NCBI RefSeq assembly: GCF_018320785.1
Contig: NC_054866.1
Coordinates: 38,913,000 to 38,976,999 of the forward strand
Source of the DNA: Cheilinus undulatus
Taxonomy: Eukaryota > Chordata > Actinopteri > Labriformes > Labridae
Length of the DNA stretch: 64,000 bases
Reading direction: 5' to 3'
In this document: positions 35,701 through 47,157 of the stretch, in pieces
How the letters are laid out: each line of letters begins with the position of its first letter
How positions within the stretch are numbered: position 1 is the stretch's first letter
Position numbers and translations under genes: made by a program
Notes under the pieces: model-generated
What the model saw: only the letters and a program-made list of their open reading frames with translations
Told to the model about the DNA's origin: nothing
The model's database searches: none

Positions 35701-38700
35701 CTCCACATGGAGGGTAAGCCACAAAAGGTCATTGCTAAAGAGTGCTGTATCCAAGCATATTCATAGAAAGATGGGTGGAAGGAAGAAGTGTGGTAGGAAA
35801 ATGTGCACCAGCATCAGGGATAACTGCAGCCTTGAGAGGACTGTCCAAAATCCATTCAAGAATTTGGGAGAGCTTCACAAGGAGGGGACTGAGGATGGAG
35901 TCAGCGCACCAAGAGCCACTACGCACAGACGAATCCTAGACATGGGCTACAAATGTGGCATTCCTCATGTCAAGCCACTCCTGAACCAGAGACAACGTCA
36001 GAAGTGTCTTACCTTGACTGTCGAGAAAAAGAACTGGACTGTTGCTCAGTGGTCCAAAGTCCTCTTTTCAGATGAAAGTAAATTTTGTATGTCATTTGGA
36101 AATCAAGGTCCCAGAGGAAGTCCTTTTCCAGCAGGACTTGGCACCTGCCCACACTGCCAAAGGTACCAAAAGCTGGTTCAATGACCATGGTGTTACTGTG
36201 ATTGATTGGCCAGCAAACTGGCCTGATCACAGAGAATCTATAGGGTATTGTTGAGACAAAGATGAGAGACACCAGAACAATGCAGATGACCTGAAGGCCG
36301 CTATCAAAGCAACCTGGGCTTCCATTACACCTGAGCAGTGCCACAGGCTAAGTCTTCAAGCCATGCCACAATGATGCTGTAATTCATGCAAAAGGAGGCC
36401 CGACCAAGTATTGATTTTATAGAAATGAACATTCTTTTAAGAATCCTGACATTTCTGTTTAAAATATCCTTTTTTATTGATCTTATGTACAATTCTAATT
36501 TTCCGTGACACTAAATTTGGGGTTTTCATTATCTGTAAGCCATAATCATCAACATTTCAAGAAATTAAGGCTTGAAATATTTCACTCTATGTGTAATGAG
36601 TCTATATAACATATGGGTTTCACTTTCTGAAATGAGTGACAAAAAACTTAGAATTTTTTCATGATATTCAAATTTTTTAGATGTACCTGTATATCACTGC
36701 ATAAAAATGAGTTTAAACAGATGCTTTCAAAGTCTGCAGGTGGAGTAATAATTACAGATGAAAAAATATTAGATTGCAATAAAATGCAACATATTTAGTG
36801 AGTGTATTTCAAATAATACAAACTGATAGGTCGTTTTGACCAAATGATCAAGATCCCCTATCCTGTACTATGTAAAGCCACTTATGGCACTAGAAACTTT
36901 CATACTGCTTTTTTGAAACATATATTCAACTGTTCAGTGACTAATGTTTAAAACAGAACCACTGAGCTCTTACATCCAGCATGTTCTTCCAGCCGCTAGT
37001 TTTCCCGTGTAACAGCGGTTCTGGATGACCCAGGCCAGCGTTGTTGATGCACACATCCACACCTTTGTGCTGAGCTTTGATGGCAGAAAACATGGACAGA
37101 ATCTCCTCCTCTTTGCTCAAGTCACACTTGAAAGGCACAAAAACACCGCTGTGGCCAGCACTTTTACACTCAGCAGCCAGGTTCTATAATAAAACAAAAG
37201 ACAGATGTATCAGAATAAGCTTTAGAAATGATGCACAGAAGAAGGTTTTATTTCAATACCTTAAATTTACATTCTCAATTCTTAGTCATAAAATTAGTCT
37301 TCCCCCAGCTATACAAAGGTTCAAAAAAGCTACCATTGGTATGTCAGAAATACCTGCAAAAAATGTAATAGCAATTTTCAGATGATGATCAATTAATTCT
37401 TTTTTAAAAGAGCTGAACCACTTCATTATGTATACCTGCTGAAGCACTATCAACTCAAATATGTAATCAGACAATCATATGGTAGCAGCCAGTCCATTTT
37501 GGCATTTAGAAATGGTTAAGGTGATCTGCTTAAGTTTCATTTAAGAATTAGAATAGAGGAAGAAGGAGAAAAGTGATTAAAGTGATTGAACATGCCATGG
37601 ATGTTTGTAGTCTGACAGGCTTTTACATTGTTTACTCTAAATTCTGACCCCTCCATTCAAATGTTGCAGCAGAAATTGAGACTCATCAGGCCGGGCATCA
37701 TTTTTACAAATCTCACCTCAACTATAGTGAGCCTGTGTGAATTCTAGCCTCAGTTTTCAGCTCTTAACTGAAATGAATGAGATTCATAGTGGTTTTCTGC
37801 TGCTGTAGCACATCTGCTTCAAGTTACAGCATGTTGTACATTTAGAGAAATGGTTCAGTGAAAATCCGGTACAATCAGCAGTTTGTGTCATGCTCAGACC
37901 AGCCACAACCATGGCACATTCAAAGTCACTTAAATAACCTTTCTTCCCATTCCGATGCTCAGTTTGAACTTTAGCAGATTGTCTTGACTGTGTCTACATG
38001 CCTAAATGCTGCCATGGGATAAGCTGAGGAGATATTTGCGTTAAAGAACCATTAATGTATATAATAAAATGGTTGGTATTCATTTCCTTACATTCAGTGC
38101 CAATATTTCCTTCTTTCCTTTTCTTACATGCCTTATATTTAAGGTCTATTCCAGAACTTTTTTTGTACAATCATTGTAAGAAATTTAGTTGCATTCAAGA
38201 ACATACACTTTGACCAAAGTACTCCATAATACACTTTGTTCAACTTCTACAAAAGAGCTTGTAAATCGAGTGTCAAGGTGTTGATTTCAGGATTGAGGAA
38301 ATGGTGACATTAACAAAGAAGTCAACTACCTAATACCTAACCATCCTTACATAATCCTGATGCAGCAGGAAACGTGACCAAGAGAGCAATAACCTAGTGT
38401 CATAAAGGTGCATAAATGTAGTGTGATTTAAACTTTCTAGTAACAAGTATGATGTTCAAAATCTCTGGCTTGAAAACTGTTGATGTCTTCATTTTTTTCC
38501 TTTATAGCTGTTCTTAAGTCAATGAGGTTGGAACATGAAACAAAGTGTATTATTTCTCTAGGCTGCACACAGTGGCGGTTTTGTCTAAATACAGGTTTTT
38601 TTTATGGAAGTTCATAGTTTAGTTTTACCTTTTCTGCTGGTGTCTCATGTTAATTTCTGCATTTTGACCTCATGTGAAGCGCTCTGCCTTTCCCTAAAGT

Positions 38701-38843
38701 CCAAAACAAACCTGTAGTTTTTCCAGGTCCCTAGCACAGCCCACCACCGTCATGCCCTGCCGGACCAGCTCCTTAGCTATGGCGGCACCAATCCCCACCG
38801 AAGCTCCGGTCACCAGAGCCACTCTGCCCCTCCAGCGGTCCAT
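32751..38843 (-). CDS. dhrs11: Dehydrogenase/reductase SDR family member 11, copy A
   Basis: Exons in transcript order: 38712-38843, 36974-37183, 35217-35311, 34456-34585, 33083-33175, 32935-33000, 32751-32792, all with GT/AG borders. They sum to 768 nt, or 255 residues plus stop. A classical short-chain dehydrogenase: nucleotide-binding TGASVGIG (12-19), NNAG (91-94), Ser146 in INSMSG, and Tyr161/Lys165 in FYSATK, so the Asn-Ser-Tyr-Lys set is complete. Mammalian DHRS11 is a cytosolic NADPH-dependent reductase of 3- and 17-ketosteroids and other carbonyls. Residue numbers run five lower than human because of a shorter N-terminus. The lid reads [20 protein letters not shown] and the C-terminus QMRSTEQVS, closer to the mammalian form than copies B and C. 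Intron 3 hosts a full-length mariner/Tc1 insertion. Appears functional. Confidence 0.93.
35380..36689 (+). mobile_element. Tc1/mariner element with long inverted repeats (1310 bp)
   Basis: Bounded by TA dinucleotides (35378-35379, 36690-36691). The ends CAGGTACATCTCAAAAA and its inverse form terminal repeats that stay alignable for over 100 bp, sharing tgtcactcatttcagaaagt and gtgaaaccca. Inside, the plus strand holds a decayed transposase from about 35650: [15 protein letters not shown], then [34 protein letters not shown] with the first Asp, and [14 protein letters not shown] with the second. Frameshifts, and a missing segment between the two Asp blocks near 36105, make it inactive. It lies in dhrs11 copy A intron 3. 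Confidence 0.88.
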
Positions 38844-39890
38844 CACAGCTGGTGCTCAAATGACCTGAAATTAACTGAGCCAGAATATTTAACAGGGCTG
38901 CACGGGGGTTAGCTACAAACTAAGCTCGAGCTGTTGCAGGTGCTCGTGGACGCAAACGTCAAAATGTTACGCTCTTCCTCGTTGATGTAACCCGGAAACA
39001 ACGTCGACCCATGCTGGTTCTGAAAATAAAGTGCGCATTTTTGTAAGAAAAATGATTCTAATATTTATTTATTTATTTAGATGCGAATTAAGATGAAGTA
39101 ATTAGCTTAAAAAGATTTTAAAGCATTTGAGCTATTTATCATTGTATGTTTCCATTTAATTGAATTTAATAACAGATTTCGTATTTTAACGTTGTCATTT
39201 ATTCAGTCATTTTCTAAATTAAATAAAACGAGTAGCTGTTGATAACGTTAGTGTAAGCATTACTAGCATATTTCAGTATTTATGAATGCTTTAATTTTGG
39301 AGTTTTTTGTGCTCTGGCTGGGCTGTTCACAGAGAGCAGGCAGGATGGACGGGCTCTTGTGACATTAAGACTTGATTTTTTCCTACATCTAAAAAATATA
39401 TATTTTTTTGTATTTTATATTATGTATTAATTTATTGACGTGAATAAATTACTACCACATTTATACAGCAACCATTCTCTATATGCACTTACATATCTGT
39501 GGATGAACTTTGAGCCCTCATGAGCCAAACATGTGGGATCCAGGGCCATTAATGAGTTTAAATGATAATAATTCAGATAAAATAAAAACAAACCACTACA
39601 AGGAACTAATCAAAAGCTGTTGTTTTTTCACATTACACAAGACAGCTGATATAATTTAAGTCACATGATCGCTATTGTCGATTAGTCTTTCTTGAAAAAA
39701 TATTGCCAAAGTGATTTCAGCCACCAGTTTGAGTACTTCTCATGGTAAATAAATATGTTCAATATGATACACAAGGTAAACTGAATGCTATAATGAGCTA
39801 TTTAGTGACATCTGGCGGACACTTAATGGTCCTTTTTCCCTGTGATATTGGCTTACCTTTTCTGTTCACCCACTTTTTCCCCTTTCTTTT
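38844..39890. other. Region upstream of dhrs11 copy A
   Basis: The first 150 bases are GC-richer with CpGs and TGATGTAAC/CGTC-type strings, fitting a TATA-less promoter on the minus strand. The rest is AT-rich with no gene recognised. Confidence 0.4.
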
Positions 39891-39894
39891 ATAG

Positions 39895-40560
39895 TGCATT
39901 CAGAGCGTTATCAGACAGCCTTCACTTTTTTCATTTTTTTGCTGTGCAGCCTGATGCTAATGTCATTTAAATTCATTTTTATTACATTAATCTACACTCA
40001 GTACCCCACAATGACAAAATGAAAGCAGAATTTCTAAACAATTTTCAAATTTGTGAACATTTTTTATTTACTATTATTTTGTTTGCAAAAAAACAAAAAA
40101 ACAAAACAAAAAACCTCCATGTGCCATTTTTCCATAAAGCCCAGATCAATGAAGGACTGCAGTGATGTTTGTCCTTCTGGAACTTCATCCCACACAGGAT
40201 CTCTAGAGCTCAGTCAGAGTGACCATCTGGTTGGTCACCTCTCTTACTAAGGCTCTCCACCCTCTCCCTTTTTGCAGCCTTCCCTAGATCTGTGCCTTGC
40301 AACAGTCCTGTCTCTGAGCTTTGCAGAAAGCTCCTTTGACCTCATGGCTTGGTTTGTGCTCTGATATGCATTTTCAGCTGAGGTCTTCTATAGAGAAGTG
40401 TGTGCCTTTCCTAATCATGTCCAATCAACTTAAATTACCACAGGTGGACTCCAGTCAAGATGTAGAAACATCTCAGATATTGAGGGAAATGGGACGCATC
40501 TGAGCTAAATTTCAAGTGTTTTTGTAAAGGGTCTGACTCATGTCAGTGTGATCTTGCTGT
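39895..40560 (-). pseudogene. Tc1-like remnant at the duplication edge
   Basis: Begins with a decayed Tc1-type terminal stretch (cagagcgttatcagacagcc, then cactcagtaccccacaatga) and continues with transposase-derived, non-translatable sequence on the minus strand. The part from 40158 onwards is repeated at 52774, so the segmental duplication breaks inside this element. Confidence 0.65.
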
Positions 40561-41368
40561 TTTTATTTTTCATACATAAAAAAAAAAAAAATTACAAGTC
40601 TGTTTTCATGATGAGGTGCTGGGTGTAGATTAAGAAGAACAAAAATGAATTTAAATGACTGGAGCACCAAGCATCAAATTAACAGAACTGACTAAAGTCT
40701 AATTCAGTTTTGAAATGTAGTTTAATTTAAACATTTTGGCAATAGTTCATGCATTCCTCCAGAACGGTAAACTTGTGTTTGCTCTTCACCTCATAAAATG
40801 TCTCATTGCTCAAAACTTCCTCTGCTGCATGTCTGCTATATGTCACATCCCTCTAAGAATATATTGTACTGTATAAGAACAAAAGGAGGGATAGTTTAAG
40901 TATCTGTTCAGCTCACTGACTCATATTAGTTTCTTCCACTGACATCACTATGGCAATCCACAATTAGCCAACAAAGGGAAGACAACATTATACATAAACA
41001 CACATACTGTACAATAAAAACGTAGTTTAAGCATTATATCTAAGTATGATTACTAAATGATCAATCACTGAACTAGAGCCACTGTTAGGTTTTGGATAAT
41101 GGTAAAGTATTTTGAAAAAAGCATTTTGACTCTGCTGGGTTTCCATCACTGGCTCCATGAATAAAAATGTCAAAAGATGCTTGAGTAAGACCTCAACCCT
41201 GAAAGCACTCTTAAAGGCATGCTTGTTCAGGGGAGAGTAGGCATATAAGGAAATCCTTTAGAATTTATTTACTCTTTAACTCCACCTATTTACCGCCTCA
41301 ATATAATCAAATTCAATACTGACAACAAAAATTATTGAGAGCAAAAGATTTATGATCAAATCAGCCTG

Positions 41369-41374
41369 TTTATT
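41369..41374 (-). terminator. dhrs11 copy B polyadenylation signal
   Basis: AATAAA on the minus strand about 100 bp after the stop codon; conserved in unit C at 53973-53978. Confidence 0.6.
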
Positions 41375-41475
41375 CTGAAAGCTGGCACAGAATTACAGTA
41401 CTATTTAAAAAACAGTGATAAATTTAAGATGCTGAAAATCAATCAGGCTGAGAGTTTGTCAGCCCTGATGGGATA

Positions 41476-44400
41476 CTACAAGGACTGTTCCACTGGTTCA
41501 ATCAGGATGTCTCCAATCTGGAAAAAAAAAGAAACAGAAAAGTTATCTCATGATGAGAAAAACACTGCTAGGTTATTTTTAAAATCCATCAATCCATCCA
41601 TTCTCTATACCCCTTATTCCGTTCTGGGTCGGGGGCTGGAGCCTATCACAGCTGTCACTGGGTGAGCAGTATTTAAAATCAAAAGCTAAAATATATATTA
41701 AAACAAAAACAAAAATGTAGTAAATCAATTTAGAAAAAGGGTGTCAAACTCAAGGCCTGGGGGCCAAATCTCCAAATTCCCCACAAGATAATATCCTATT
41801 TTTAACCCACCAGTATGTGGTCTGCAGATTTCCTCTAGCATAAAAATGTAAACGTAACCTTGGTGACTTAAATATCCTTTTTAAGTCTTAAAAATCTGAA
41901 AAATTAAAAAGCACAAAAATTTGATACAAAGTAAGGAATGTGGGAAAAGGAAATTATTTGTTTTCATTTCTTATTCTCTTTTAACATTTAAGATTCACAG
42001 TTTTAAATTTTAAATTAGGTTTGAACTTTTATAATGTATTATTTTGAATTTTTTTCTCATATTTTGACATTTCTAACTCCTAACTCTGGCTTTTTAATCC
42101 CATATTTTGACCTTCTAAATTCATGATTTGACATTCTTTTACATATATTCGCCTTTTAAAAACACTTTTCAATTTTCATTTCATGTTTTGACATTTTATC
42201 TCAGAATTTGAGCCTTAAAATATCTACATTTTTACCTTTTGAATTCAAAATTATTCATTATCAATGCCAAGTCTTTTTTTGTATTTTATTACTGGTAAAA
42301 ATGAGGTTGATATTTTATAGTTGAAATGTTGACCCTGATAGACTCTCAGGTTAGACCTTAATCTAGAATCTTGCACCTGCTGTGTTTAAGTTTGACACCC
42401 CTGCTTTAGAAGAATCACATTTAACATATCTCAGAAACAAATTACACACCTGCACATGTGGAGGGGCACTCAGGATGTAAGTGACTGCATTTGCAATATC
42501 AATGCCTTCCAATGCCTGTAATAGAAGTAAACAGTGATTTAATATGTCTACTATTTTTGTCAATACTGTAGGAATGAAGGGTTAATAATATTTACCTTTA
42601 GATTAGCAAAAAAAACAGCAGCCTTTTCAGCATCCCCATCATATAAGCGCACAGCAAATTCAGACTCCACCAAACCAGGAGAGATACACTGCAAAAGAAA
42701 AGGATCATGTAAATACACTATATTGCCAAAAGTATTCGCTCACCTGCCTTGACTCACATATAAACTTAAGTGACATCCCATTCTTAATCCATAGGGTTTA
42801 ATATGATGTTGGTCCACCCTTTGCAACTATAACAGCTTCAACTCTTCTGGGAAGGCTTTCCACAAGGTTTAAGAGTGTGTTTTATGGGAATTTTCTACCA
42901 TTCTTCCAGAAGCGCATTTGTGAGGTCACACACTGATGTTGGATGAGAAGGCCTGGCTCTAATTCATCCCAAAGGTGTTCTGTTGGGTTGAGGTCAGGAC
43001 TCTGTGCAGGCCAGTCAAGTTCATCCACACCAAACTCTCACACCAAACTCTCTCATCCATGTCTTTATGGACCTTGCTTTGTGCACTAGTGAGCAGTCAT
43101 GTTGGAACAGGAAGGGGCCATCCCCACACTGTTCCCACAAAGTTGGGAATATGGGATTGTCCAAAATCTCTTGGTATGCTGAAGCATTCAGAGTTCATTT
43201 CACTGGAACTAAGGGGCCAAGCCCAGCTCCTGAAAAACAACCCCACACCATAATCCCCACTCCACCAAACTTTACACTTGGCACAATGCAGTCAGACAAG
43301 TACTGTTCTCCTGGCAACCGCCAATCCCAGACTCGTCCATCTGATTGCCAGATGGAGAAGCGCAATTTTTCTCTCCAAAGAATGCGTCTCCACTGCTCTA
43401 AAGTCCAGTGGCGGCGTGCTTTACATCACTGCATCCGACATTTGGCATTGCGCTTGGTGATGTATGGCTTGGATGCAGCTGCTCGGCCATGGAAACCCAT
43501 TCCATGAAGCTCTCTACGTACTGTTCTTGAGCTAATCTGAAGGCCACATGAAGTTTGGAGGTCTGCAGCGATTGACTCTGCAGAAAGTTGGTGACCTCTG
43601 CGCACCGTGTGCCTCAGCATCCTCTGACCCCGCTCTGTCATTTTATGTGGCCTACCACTTCATGGCTGAGTTGCTGTTGTTCGCAATCGCTTCCACTTTG
43701 TTATAATACAACTGACAGTCGACTGTGGAATACTTAGAAGTGAGGAAATTTCACCATTGGACTTGTTGCACAGGTGGCATCCTATCACAGTACCATGCTG
43801 GAATTCACTGAGCTCCTGAGAACGACCCATTCTTTCACAAATGTTTGTAGAAACAGTCTGCATGCCTAGGTGCTTGATTTTATACAGTTGTGGCCATGGA
43901 ACTGAAAACAATTTCATTGCACCTTGTATAGTGACAATAAATGATTCTGATTCTGAAGTGACTGGAACACCTGGTTTTAATTATTTGGATGGGTGAGTGA
44001 ATACTTTTGGCAATATAGCGTAACTGTTATTATTTGTCTGATATGAGAGAAAAATGTTTTAACAGAGCTGGTGAAGGGATGAGAATAATTCAGGTTCTGC
44101 TTGTTTTCAGACATTTTCACTGTTCTGTGCAGCAGTGCTGAATGTGAGGAGTTAAGTGTTTTCTAGATGGAGATAAACAGCACTGAAGTCTTACAGTGGC
44201 TCTGATGTGAGTCTTGGCCCCACGCAGCTCCTGTCTCAAACCCTCAGTCAGGGCTGTCACTGCAAACTTGGTGGCGGTGTAGAAATGTGCATCAGCAAAA
44301 TTATACACATGATGTCCACACACACTAAAACAGAAGAATATTTGAAGATATATTTGTACGTCAGAAAAGGCATTTACCTACAGAAATGAGGGCTAATGCC

Positions 44401-47124
44401 ACTGCTATTAGGCTGATCTTCCAAATGACGTTCAATGGGCAAGCATTTCTTTAAATACAAATCATTACCTTCAGTGACAGTTATTTCTTACCTTCTGTGT
44501 AAGTATTAAATCAGCAGAAAAAAAGGAGGTTAATATTCAAACATATTTCACAGTAAGTGAGTAAAACTGTACCTGTTGATGTTGATGATTTGCCCATCGT
44601 CAACATTTCTTTCTTTCATTGACTGGTAGGCTTCACGTGTGCAAATCGACAACGCAAGAACATTCACCTGTAAGATTACAAAGTAAGAAAATACATCAGA
44701 AAGCATTAGTTAAAGTTACAGTATGGAGTCTGAGGGTAAGAAACTGTTTAAACAGTTTGCAATAGAATCTAATGAAAGCTGTCATTATTTTGGTAATTTT
44801 TCAAATATTTATGAAATTTTCTCTCAGTAATTCTTCATGTTTGGTCAATGTAGAGATATCTATTTATTGGATGATTAACTGCTAATCTTCAATAATGCAT
44901 CATGTTTTGCACATAAAAATTGTACTAATCAAGCCAAGATTTGACATTTTATACAATAATTACCAAGGTTGGATTCTCTCTTGTTGTCCTAGGGTCAGAA
45001 ATGACCCGCCCCAGCCTTTGTTTTGGCTCTACTATCTTCACTTATTCTCATTTAATGTTTCTGTTACACGATGGAGGGGGGTACAATGGGTAAAATGAGA
45101 GAAGACTCATGTTTATGGCATCATTTCTCTTTTTTTCTCTCAGTTACTAAGAATGCATAATATCACCATATTCACAAAAATCTTCATTGTTCCCTTCAGT
45201 AAAATTATTTCAAATGTTCCTTGTTGTTCAAACTAAAGGTAACTCTGCCCTAAATATGAAAGAGGGCATTGCTTTGATGTAACTTGAACCTGGAGCCACT
45301 GTAGTAGTTATACAGTCCTGAGCTGTAACTCATCATAAACTGAAGTTTAATTGATCATAAACAATGTCATAAATGCCCAGGCATGATATCAAATGTTGCC
45401 TTGATATGTTTAAATGTGGGACAGGGTGTTCAGCACCACTGTGGTCAAAATGTCTCAAATAGACCCTCTTACATCCAGCATGTTCTTCCAGCCGCTTGTT
45501 TTTCCATTCAGCAGCGGTTCTGGACGACCCAGGCCAGCGTTGTTGATGCACACATCCACACCTTTGTGCTGAGCTTTGATGGCAGAAAACATGGACAGAA
45601 TCTCCTCCTCTTTGCTCAGGTCACACTTGTAGGGCACAAAAACGCCGCTGTGGCCGGCACTTTTACACTCAGCAGCCAGGTTCTGAAATTAGGACAAAGA
45701 GATGTAAAACAAAACAAGCTTGATGATTAACTGAAGCGCCGTAAATTTTATTATCAATAACTTGAGTATATTCTCAAATCTTTGTCATTCAATAAATATG
45801 CCCCCCAACTATTTAAAGAGTACATTTAAATAGTTTTAAGGATTAAAGAGCTATTTAAAAGATAAACACAATGTGGTAACAACAAGGCTGTGCATAAGGG
45901 GGGATAAAGGGGAGAACTTTGTGGGGCCAAGCCAGATGGGGGGACCACAGAGGTGAGCAATATCATGGTCCATTATAAAGTTAGTCTGTGATTATCATAT
46001 TTTATTTTTGATCTAAATAATAACCACCCTTATCAAAGAAATAAAAAATACATTTTATTTATTTATGCCGTAGCACAAGTTTTTAAAATGTAAACCCCTT
46101 GGCACATTGAACTAAACCATTTGGAAAGTAATGTCGGATCACAAAGCTAAGCCATGATCTACATCAGGGCGCCAGAGAACAAAGGAGGAGGAACTGGAAT
46201 AACTTGAAGAGAAAAATAATAAAGTAATTGCTGAAGGAAAAGAAGGTGAAAATTGGTGTAAAAAAGGGTTAAAATGGACAAAAAATGGCTGGAAAAGAGT
46301 GGTGAAAAGTGGTTACAGAGCGGCAAAATGAGCTATAAGTGGCAAAACAGAGAAAACATGGATAAAATGGGTTAAGAAACGTACAAAAGGGGGAAAAATG
46401 GGCACAAACTGTGGTGAAAAGGGGTTCAAAAGTGGCATGAATAAGTAATTTGAATTTGCTTGTACTAGAAATCAAGAAAGGAGCCCATTTCTTGTGTTAA
46501 CACTCTTTGTGATCAAGCCAATGATCATGTGAAAAATTAACAAGGAAATCAATTGTTCCTGCCCTTTACTGATTTGGTAGCTTGCATAAGACTGACACAG
46601 CAGAAAATATTCCACTACAAAAGCATTCATTAACATTTACTTCCATGTCTGTATGCAGTTTGTGCCATGGACTTCTATGTTCAAAGATGGAGCAAAGGCC
46701 CATCCGAGAGGTCTGATTGGTTATCTCAGTGCCTCCCCAAATATCTAAAAATATAATTGTTTTATTTGTGTTATCAGAGGCTGGACTTGTGTCAAAGTCA
46801 AGTATTTTGGCTTTGGTTCAAAAGACTGAAAGTATTTTTCTTTTCATTTCAGTGCAGCACAATTTTATTGTTTTAAATTGTGACATTGAAAATACAGAAC
46901 ATCTTTTTGTCCACTCCTTAAATGATTAAGCTAAGAAGATTAAAGTATCCCAGCCTCTTGTGTCACTTTTTAATGTCAGAAAATAAAGAAAGGAATATAA
47001 CATATGTCTGAGATCCTAATAAGTTCAAGTAGATCTTATCAATGGAATTAAAATGTATATAAATGCTATTCTTACCTTTTTGAGCTCACTGAGCTCTCTC
47101 TCTCTGTATGTAATATACAGTGTG

Positions 47125-47157
<33 letters not shown>

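Noticed and set aside
44195-44324. Apparent loss of the catalytic serine in dhrs11 copies B and C (Ser148 to Cys)
   Set aside because: Ser148 is 13 residues before Tyr161, the common spacing, but DHRS11 proteins have a loop two residues longer and use the Ser of INS (146), which is kept in all copies.
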